Shown here one piece after another: positions 57,501-64,000 of a stretch of 64,000 nt of DNA. The position numbers and the translations under genes are program-made. Source of the stretch: Haplomitrium mnioides (taxonomy: Eukaryota > Marchantiophyta > Haplomitriopsida > Calobryales). Under the pieces are notes generated by a model that was not told where the DNA came from, made no database searches, and saw nothing but the letters and a program-made list of their open reading frames with translations. The stretch is from positions 1 to 64,000 of the forward strand of contig JBNGIS010033004.1 in NCBI GenBank assembly GCA_049999725.1. Reading direction: 5' to 3'. Within the stretch, counting starts at the first letter, position 1. Each line of letters opens with the position of its first letter.

Positions 57501-58463
57501 GCCATGTCTACACACCGCTCGACCAAAACAATGGTGGCAAAGAATATGCAGTCACAAAAATTCTACCTAAAATGCTCAATGGTCAACAAACTCTCATGTT
57601 CGACTAAAAAGAGGTTCCATAATCTGCTCGAAGGCCCAAGATCTCTGGTTTGCCTTCTCATTGATGAATGTTTGGCACTACCTTGCTATACTCATGAAAT
57701 GCCATCGATCTATGCCCTTGTACGTTGATGTGCTTCTTGTTTCATGTAGCAACCAGTCTCATGCTCATAGAATACAATTGTTGCACTGCTCTATTCGATG
57801 AAACTACTGCTCACTAGCTTTGTTGCTCTATCTCGACATCATCCTATATGATCCCCGGATCTTCCTTATTCAGCAAGCCATACTTGCTCTTCCCACGCAG
57901 CTCCACAATTCTCCATCAATTCTCAAGCACCAAAAAATACAAGCAGTAGCGGCATGAGGCCAAAAATGGAGAAAGGCCCTCCTTAAATACCCCTTTTAAC
58001 ACTAGCTCTATTTTTGCTTTTTCCCCATTTAATCTCGTCCATTGATGCAGATCTCATCTGCTGATTTAATGGCATTTCCTCTTGAGGCTCCATAGCTTAG
58101 GTTATATCATTAATTTAACATAAAATATTATTTCTTGTATTTCCTCTCAACTAATCACTCTTTTGACAAAACGATTTTCACACACAGGCACATACACATA
58201 GACACACATGTACTTACAGAGGAGCTTCTTTGTGAGCCAATGATGCTGTTGGGACTTCTTGATACTTGTACTTTCAGAATCAATATAAAAATATGATTAA
58301 AATAATACGATGAATGTTTTTTGAACTCGATTCCTCTTTCTTCGATGATGTCTACTAATGCTCGTTGTTGCCTTTCATACTCCTCTTGTCTCCATTTCCG
58401 CGTTTTCTTCCTCCTTTATGATATCTCCATATGTATCTCTAGTTCACCTCTTCGGGCCTAACA
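54529..58463 (-). repeat. Gypsy-2 5' LTR (R-C), 3.9 kb
   Basis: Begins TGTTAGGCCCGAAGAGG at 58463 and ends ..CCAACA at 54529 on the minus strand. TATTTAAGG box at 57984-57992 (complement). One ~45-base internal tandem duplication (55155-55285, CTTACAGCTATGGTGC and TTATAGCTATGGTGC units) is absent from R-B. Plus-strand frames inside are not supported as genes. Confidence 0.8.
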
Positions 58464-58847
58464 CCATTTCAAAAATATCATCTTTTGAAAAAGGTTTAGA
58501 ATCATCATGCTTGCATTCCTTACGGCTACAACCGTAAGGAATATCCACAATCGCCAAAGTGAAACACCAAGGTTTCACAAAACCCTTCAAGTGACGAGTG
58601 TTGGACTCCTCGTGGACTTGTTAAAATGCCATGTTGAGACCGTCGACATTGGACAAGAAGTCCTCGTTCTCGTTTCTAACAACTCCATCAGTTGGAAGAG
58701 ATGCAACATTGTTTTACTACCTTGACTTCCACTCTCTAGCTTTTTGGCAATGAAGCAAAAAAGCTAGAGGATAGGAAACAAGTGTAGGGCTGTGGTGATG
58801 ATCTTCTGGAGTTTCTTCAACCCTTGATCTTTTCCAACCTTTGGCAG
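58464..58847 (-). pseudogene. PM-de methyltransferase gene, exon 3 5' part (motif IV)
   Basis: The exon follows a good acceptor (TTGATTGCAG, complement of 58848-58857) and is cut by Gypsy-2 at 58463. Near the insertion it encodes FTLAIVDIPYGCSRKECKHD then SKPFSKDDIFEMV. D-I-P-Y-G corresponds to motif IV (D/S)PP(Y/F/W), the catalytic loop of amino-methyltransferases, preceded by the hydrophobic strand (FTLAIV) expected. It is the best-preserved motif IV among the copies. Upstream frames contain shifts. Confidence 0.65.
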
Positions 58848-58959
58848 CTGCAATCAATTTTTTTGCAAGCTAACGTTTGAACGTTTTGTCCCCTTGCACA
58901 AAGCAAAAACAAAAAAAATATAAGGGGAGACAAAAAGACATTTAAGACTAGAGAGAGAA

Positions 58960-59510
58960 ATACAATATGAACAAAGACCTTGGACTCCAAACTAAGAGGG
59001 ACATTGAATTCCATGCTCACATGGACAAAGAAGTCAAGGCGCCTAAGGACTTCAAAGTCTATGCGTGCAAGGAATTTGATGTTGAGGAGGGCTTGGACTT
59101 CAAAGTCCCTGATCGTCCATACGCGCATGGACTTCATAGTCAAGGCGCCCTTGGACTTCATGTTTGTGTCAAGCATGGACTTCAAAGTCCATGCTCGCAT
59201 AGACGTAGCAATCCTGGCAAGCTAGGACTGAACGTTTGAGTAATCGCATGTCGAGAACTGGAAGTCCATGCGCGTATCAACCTCCAAGGTAGGCGCGCTA
59301 GAACTCTAAGATTCAAGCGGGGAAGGACTGTGCAGTTCATGCGCGCATGGGCTATAAAGTCCTAGTGCGTATGGACTATGAAGCCCATGCACACTTTGAT
59401 TGTGATGTATAGTCGCGAAGAGACTAAGAAGTCCATGCGCACTTTGATTGTGAAGTATAGCCGCGAAGAGACTAAGAAGTCCATGTGCGCATAGACTTCA
59501 TAGTCCTTAC
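58960..59510 (-). repeat. Palindromic minisatellite, intron 2 of PM-de
   Basis: About 15 units, for example GACTTCAAAGTCCATGCTCG, TTCATGCGCGCATGGGCTAT and AAGTCCATGTGCGCATAGAC, spaced ~30-40 bases. Occupies the same intron as the array at 19945-20045 of PM-b but is far longer. Confidence 0.88.
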
Positions 59511-59611
59511 ACAAAGGAGCTCAAAACCTATTTTATCAAAACCAAAGACAACTTAGTGTAAATTCATTGCAACTCCAAAGAAATGAATGTAAAGTGAAAA
59601 GAAAAATTAAC

Positions 59612-61059
59612 CAAAAGCTTCTCGAAGCTAGAATAGAAAGCAGCCAAATCGAACTCCTCAGTGTAGAGAGGGTACTCCTCTCTTGCTTCCTTCCAATTGC
59701 TACAGTAAACTTCTCAACAAAAACTTTTTACCATCATTGCCAAAACTTTATCTCTCTCTACCTCCCAAGACATTTTATCCATTGAAAGCTCTCTGGCTTC
59801 CACATGCTTCAAAACTAAAATTTTAACTTCGTCAAGTAGACCCTGAAGGGACCTCCAAGGTATCCACTTCATGTCCTCTATTCTAAGAGATCGTTTGGTC
59901 TTCGGCCTCTGGCATTTAATAGTATTCTTCTCCCATATTAAAAATATGCTCTGTTGTAGATCTCAAAGCTCACCACTTCTGAATGCAAGTTGGAACCAAT
60001 TTTCTTGAGAATTTAACATCTTCTCAAGTGTGGACTTGGGTTTGATCTCCAAGGTTTCTAGCACCAATTCTCTTTTCAATTTTTGGGATGACACCATCCC
60101 ACTCTCCACAAACCTTTGATGCCAATATTTGACCTTTTGAATAGATGTCATTTCTAGCTTGTACCTATGGTCGTAGTTATTATTAGTTGCAAAAATACAA
60201 GTCTCTGTTGGTGTAAAGCCCACGTACACATAACAATTGCAAAGCAATAGCGTCGGATTCTTTGCTCGGTATTTTGTGATCAAAAGCTGCCTCACTACAG
60301 TATTGTGATTACCTCATGCAATCTCATAGTGATACTTGCCATGGTTCCTTATATCAAACTCTGACTTGTCTTTTAACCCACATTTTAGATCAACAACGAC
60401 AATAAAAAAAACTATGCGCATACTTGTTTGTGAGCATTCTCTGCGCCAGAAGCTCAATAAAATCTTCATTTAGCCTTCTAATCTAGAAAGACTCCCAATT
60501 GTCCATTCCATGATTCAACAAATTCAAGTTCTCCAACGTAATGGTGATTGTTTCTTCGCGGACTTTGCATCCCTAGATTACAGAATCTCTTATTTTTTTT
60601 TGTCTTCATCATAGGGTCCACTTTCTCTCATTCCTGGAGAGTTTGCAACCCTTTGTGGGATTGCCATTTTGCTCTTGACGTTGGAGCCTGAACTGGCTCC
60701 GGCTTTGATTCTTATACCGAGCTGCTTGGTGATGAAGAACGAGCAGTAGAAGACGACTTTGTTGGAGATTTGGAGGGGGCTGGCTCCTCCTTAATGACTG
60801 GTACTGGAACAGGCTTTTTCTTCTGGACCGCATGTTTCTTCTTTTTGGGAGCCTTTGCTTGCTCCACCTCTTTTCTTTTCTTTTTTGGCACAAGAGCCTA
60901 CCGTGTGAGCTGAAAATATAGCCCCGCTCGAATGCGGCACTAGTGGTTGAATGTTAACGCCATGCTTGGCTTTCAGAATTTTGATTTGGATGGAAACTTG
61001 ATGAAATCTTGCTCGACGCGCTGCGCGTCTTTGTAGCCATCGACGAAATTTGTCAGAAA
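59612..61059 (-). pseudogene. PM-de methyltransferase gene, exon 2 (ParB-like domain)
   Basis: Acceptor TTTACTCAG (61060 side) and donor TTTTG-GTTAAT (59611 side) bound this 1448-base exon. It encodes a Lys-rich linker (EVEQAKAPKKKKHAVQKKK), IRRLNEDFIELLAQRMLTNK, FFIVVVDLKCGLKDKSEFD and GNHNTVVRQLLITKYRAKN. Then come VGFTPTETCIFATNNNYDHR, MTSIQKVKYWHQRFVESGM and SMDKMSWEVERDK. A continuous frame covers 59963-60295. The GNH..VRQL and GFTPTE..NN blocks are the ParB/Srx-like features, matching PM-b residue for residue at most positions. Stops and at least two frameshifts occur elsewhere. Confidence 0.65.
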
Positions 61060-61139
61060 CTGAGTAAACTCAAAACAAAGCAAACAACGATTAGACACAA
61101 GTACAAGTGTTCAAGGTAAGAGATAAGACAATGCAGTCT

Positions 61140-61262
61140 ATGCGCGCATAGACTCCAAAAACCATATGTGCATGGACTTTGGAGGTCCAAACACGCTTGG
61201 ACTTCCAAGTCCAAGCAAGCAAGGACTCTCACGAGCCCATACGCGCATGGACTTGGGAGTTT
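61140..61262 (-). repeat. Palindromic minisatellite, intron 1 of PM-de
   Basis: Four units (GTCTATGCGCGCATAGACTC, CATATGTGCATGGAC, TCCAAACACGCTTGGACTT, CCATACGCGCATGGACTTGG) lie between exon 1 and exon 2. Confidence 0.9.
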
Positions 61263-61310
61263 TGAGTTAGTAAAAAAAGAAACAAATGAAAAAAGGTTTT
61301 CAAAATTTAC

Positions 61311-61671
61311 CTTGCCATCTTCCTTTGCTGCTTAAAGATGCTTGACAAAAATATCCCTCTCCTTAAACTCAAAAAAAAGCAAATTGTTTACGATTTTTAG
61401 AGTAAAGGGTAATTGCATCATAGGACTACACAAGCAGCTTGATGTTGGCTTTCTTGCCTTCACAGATCATTGTGATTTGGACTAGAAGACCCAAATTGAA
61501 TTTCTCAGCTTCACCAGCAAAAAGGTAAAGATGTTAATCGGGGTCTTTCAAGGAGCAGTAGTTAACAAGCCAATTTCACTCTAGTTTTTTAGGCTCTAAA
61601 GCTTTGACAACATCCAAATACATGCATGGCTTTGGTTGAGAAGGTCGAGAAACATTATCTTGAGATGCCAT
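61311..61671 (-). pseudogene. PM-de methyltransferase gene, exon 1
   Basis: Start ATG at 61671 opens MASQDNVSRPSQPKP, the same start as ATG/ATA in PM-c and PM-b. The exon continues HLYLFAGEAEKFNLGLLVQI and ends GATGGCAAG before a GTAAATTT donor. Internal stops are present. The N-terminal domain is unassigned. Confidence 0.75.
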
Positions 61672-61811
61672 TCTCAAGACGGTAGAAATAGGTACAATTG
61701 GAGGTGAAAAATGTAATGAACAAAAAAAGAAGTACATGCAAAAACAACGATGACAAAAAAAAAACCAGAAAGTGAACTCACGACAATAGAAAGAAACTTT
61801 ACATTGACACT

Positions 61812-61917
61812 CCTTTTATAGCTAAATTTTGAAAAATGCCTTTTCCCGCACAAAATTGATTCGCGGAGCTCTTGATACGTAGGTTTGCGTAATGCAAAAA
61901 AAAAGTTGGTATATAAA
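61812..61917. promoter_or_regulatory. Bidirectional promoter with opposed TATA boxes (PM-de)
   Basis: CTATAAAAGG on the minus strand (61812-61821), ~140 bases before the methyltransferase ATG, and TATATAAAG on the plus strand (61910-61918) toward the DUF7869-like gene. Between them lie ACGTATCAAGAGCTC (complement) and the TTTTCCCGCAC block, also found in PM-b and PM-c. Confidence 0.7.
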
Positions 61918-62099
61918 GCATCGCTTCTTTCTATCTTTCTAATTTCTTTTTGTTATATTCTTCACAAAAAGTTCCCAATTTTGTTGTTTTACAAAATTTT
62001 CTTGAAAAACACATCTTTTAGGTGGGCTGTAAGAGGTTTGTCAAATTGTCAAATGAAGTTTATAACTCCAAAAGCACTGATTTTATTACAAAAACATTT

Positions 62100-63840
62100 C
62101 CTTCTAATCAAGTTTTTGATCAAGATTTTTTGACCAAGAAGAACCTCATCTCTCGAAATTATTTTGCAACAGAATAAACAGTGTTTATGATGATGATCAA
62201 GATCTTCAAGATGAATTATCTCTTATTGCTGGATTTGCTTACGGATTGAATTGTCTAGCACAATATAAGAATTCTGTGTCTAGGCCAAACCCCAAATGGG
62301 TAAACACCTTACGTGAAAATTCTTTGCGGAAAGTCCATCTTGACGAGAGCTTTGTGAAGAAAAAGCTCAATCCAATGTCAATTTCTAAATTGAAGAGAAT
62401 TTCATATTGTCGAAATAATTGCTTGTCATTGTGCAAGACTGATTTTTTGAAAATTGTGAGAGAAACATACTTTCGACAAAGCATGAAGAATCGAGATATC
62501 ATACTGCAGTAGGGACTACTAAGAAAAAACTCTGATGTTAACAATCGATTTACTCTACCTTGCGGTACCTTTGTTTGTAGAAGAGCCTTGAAACTAATAT
62601 TAGCAGTAGGGAATGATAGAATCCAAAGGATTCAAAATCTCAAAAACGCAAATCCTAGAAGCATTTTTGGAAAAAGAGAACTATCTGTTATAGAAGTTTT
62701 TATACGTGAGTGGATGGACAATTTTTTCCAAGGACATTGTGAAAGAATACCCAATCACAAAGTTTATAACTTGCCCTATAATTTTACAAAATGGAAAGTT
62801 TATGACTACTACATAACTTATTTGAAAAAGAAAGATCTTGATTGTATTCTTAATTTCTCGAGTTTACAAAACATTAGAGAACTCATTTTCCAAATGCAAA
62901 AATTCCAAAATGCAATAGATTTGTTGTTTGTTAAACATGCAAAGAAATAAAATCTTTGCAAGAAAAATCTGTCTTGGAGTCCGACAAAGGTAACAAATTT
63001 GGTGCTCTTTTGATACCTTTGGTTAATCTATGCTCTTTTTTCTAGACTCAAAGCTTAGTTGTAGAGATATTATGTTTTCTCAACTTAGAGCCAAAAGATA
63101 TTTTTTTTGTTAAGTTATTCAGCAAAGAAGATATGAGTCGAATAATTGTTTTAAGTTTCAACTTTAACCTTGTTTATAGTCCAATAAAGCAAGAAAATGA
63201 ATATGATTCTTGGTGGTGACCTTAGTCTTGCAACAATTTTTGTTTTTTTTCCTTTAAATGAAGAGCGTTTGTAAAACAAAAATAACAAGAATCGTTTTTG
63301 TTGCTTGTAAATCCTATGCGCATATAGGATTTGTTCTTGTTCCTCTTAAAACCTATCGCGACAATAGCTACAACAAGCCATGATATTGGTGTCATTGTAT
63401 TCATCCTATGTGTGCATACGATCAATTGTTGTCTCCACTCATCCTAAACGCTCAGAGAATGTGTTCTGGTACCATTTGTTTGCAAATCTTGTTTTTCTTT
63501 TTTTGTAACTTTTGTTTATTTTATGTAAAACATATTTTCTTTTTTACACATTACCTAAAGTTTATTTTTAATCTTTTACATAGTTTTCACTTCTACGAAT
63601 TCAAACATTTGTTTAAGATAACTTGAATGTTTTTAGCACCTTAGGTTGTGTTTTGAAGTTACAAGTATTTACATATGTTTAATTGAACTACTTTTATGTC
63701 CATTGTGCTTTGTGATAATGCATCCAAATTTTGAGTTCAATGTTGATTCCTCTCAAAGCATATTCTGAAATCAAACAATCTCAAAAGGAAGAAAGAGAAG
63801 TGGATACCGAGAAAGTGCTTGTTTCAATAAGAGACAACAT
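62100..63840 (+). pseudogene. DUF7869-like transposase-type gene, N-terminal part (PM-de)
   Basis: From ~62100 the frame reads LQDELSLIAGFAYGLNCLAQ, then a Cys-rich part CRNNCLSLCKTDFLKIVRET, a TAG stop at 62510, and RFTLPCGTFVCRRALKLILA. It continues IEVFIREWMDNFFQGHCERI, NLPYNFTKWKVYDYYITYLK and KKKDLDCILNFSSLQNIREL. The order C..C..L, G(T)xVCR.A...l.g, WM..FF..P and LP...TK..VYD matches the N-terminal half of plant and animal DUF7869-type proteins. After 62950 the frame fails; 63300-63420 holds palindromic units; 63755-63835 encodes EIKQSQKEEREVDTEKVLVS, matching 15740-15790 of PM-b. The LDN/GHTH core is deleted here. Cut at 63841 by another PM end. Confidence 0.7.
63300..63425 (+). repeat. 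Palindromic units within the PM-de DUF7869-like region
   Basis: ATCCTATGCGCATATAGGAT and CATCCTATGTGTGCATACGA, the same family as the intronic arrays but with CCTATGCGCATATAGG cores. Could be an intron remnant. Confidence 0.7.
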
Positions 63841-64000
63841 AAAACAGTCGCTACTTTGAACCAAGAACCGCTATTGAGTTCTTGTTTCACTTGGTAGTCG
63901 AAAATATTTTTTTGTGATTTGGTATTGAAAAACATCAATTTTACATTTGTGATATTTTTTTCATAAAGAAAATCATTTTTTAGAAATATAAATTGTGTAT
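63841..64000 (-). repeat. Terminus of another PM copy (methyltransferase side), running off the window
   Basis: Read to the right: AACAGTCGCTACTTTGAACC, AAGAACCGCTATTGAGTTC, then TCGAAAAT..GATTTGGTATTGAAAAACAT. It matches the PM-de terminus at 41851-41960 and the complement of 1-110. The junction interrupts the DUF7869-like gene of PM-de between ..GACAACATA and AAACAGTCG. Confidence 0.6.

Larger units (their letters stand above)
43565..58463 (-). mobile_element. Gypsy-2: Gypsy retrotransposon with ~3.9-kb LTRs, no integrase
   Basis: LTR R-C (5', 54529-58463) and LTR R-B (3', 43565-49184) share TGTTAGG..CCAACA ends; R-B starts TATTAGG by one change. Outside R-B the minus strand continues TATGG and outside R-C it ends AATGG: a 5-bp duplication with one substitution, inserted in exon 3 of the PM-de methyltransferase. 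The interior (49185-54528) has gag, protease, RT and RNase H, but it passes from the RNase H tail to the LTR in ~350 bases without integrase. R-B carries repeat D copy 2 (46574-48332). Confidence 0.8.
41851..63840 (-). mobile_element. PM-de: nearly complete PM unit split by a 14.9-kb Gypsy element
   Basis: On the minus strand the 3' terminus is at 41851, methyltransferase exon 4 and the end of exon 3 lie at 42705-43564, and the Gypsy-2 retrotransposon occupies 43565-58463. Exon 3 (5' part), exon 2 and exon 1 then lie at 58464-61671, followed by the bidirectional promoter and the DUF7869-like gene (62100-63840). Exon 3 is continuous across the insertion: uninterrupted PM-b reads AATATGGTTTCC where PM-de has ..AAATGG / TATGGTATC.. 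at the two joins. Without Gypsy-2 the unit is ~7.1 kb. It ends where another PM terminus begins at 63841. Confidence 0.75.

Noticed and set aside
43565-58463. R-B and R-C as two independent insertions of a dispersed 3.9-kb repeat
   Set aside because: They lie in the same orientation, bracket a Gypsy interior of the same orientation with a PBS next to R-C, and their outer flanks rejoin one exon with a 5-bp duplication, so they are the LTR pair of one element.

Overview
This is an AT-rich stretch of a large, repeat-packed plant nuclear genome. The evidence is nested Copia and Gypsy LTR retrotransposons, tRNA-iMet/tRNA-Asp-type primer sites and spliceosomal introns. I cannot name the species. 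A fern, lycophyte or gymnosperm would fit, but that is inference. I found no intact host housekeeping gene, rRNA or tRNA. Almost everything is mobile DNA in various stages of decay.

The most interesting component is a repeated two-gene unit, here called PM. One gene (4 exons, about 980 codons) encodes a ParB-like domain followed by a beta-class N4/N6 amino-methyltransferase: motif IV DIPYG, then HEYW, then motif I DLCSGS. A divergently transcribed partner encodes a transposase-like DUF7869-type protein (Cys-rich N-part, LDN..ENKN, GHTHDQID, and a BAH/chromo-like C-part). The two genes share a compact bidirectional promoter with opposed TATA boxes about 90 bp apart. Introns and flanks carry a palindromic ~30-bp repeat with core ATGCGCGCAT. 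Copies: PM-a 9962-10470 (fragment), PM-b ~13560-21230 (both genes), PM-c 21785-22729 plus 41280-41850, PM-de 41851-43564 plus 58464-63840 (almost complete, minus strand), and ends of further copies at 63841-64000 and 1-110. All copies are pseudogenised to different degrees.

The retrotransposons are nested into these units. (1) A minus-strand Gypsy element spans 43565-58463. It has ~3.9-kb LTRs (TG..CA) and internal gag-PR-RT-RNase H but no integrase. It interrupts exon 3 of the PM-de methyltransferase with target duplication TATGG/AATGG. A related LTR lies at ~3625-9961. (2) A minus-strand Copia element spans 22730-41279, with 108-bp LTRs and duplication GTTTT. It interrupts PM-c and carries a 36-bp tandem array inside its RT. 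(3) Inside that Copia, at 26903-37809 with duplication TAGTG, sits a plus-strand TR-GAG element: 4.3-4.5-kb LTRs, an Asp-tRNA-type PBS and only a gag gene. (4) A short minus-strand Copia lies at 4932-7632 (duplication GGAAG) and contains a TG..CA insertion at 6704-6927 (duplication CGTAT).

Layout left to right: PM end and repeat D with a minisatellite (1-3600); Gypsy LTR with nested Copia (3600-9961); PM-a; degenerate plus-strand Gypsy (10470-13040); LTR with PBS (13042-13515); PM-b (to 21230); LTR with PBS and gag stub (21230-21785); PM-c with Copia and TR-GAG (to 41850); PM-de with the integrase-less Gypsy (to 63840); start of another PM copy at the right edge.
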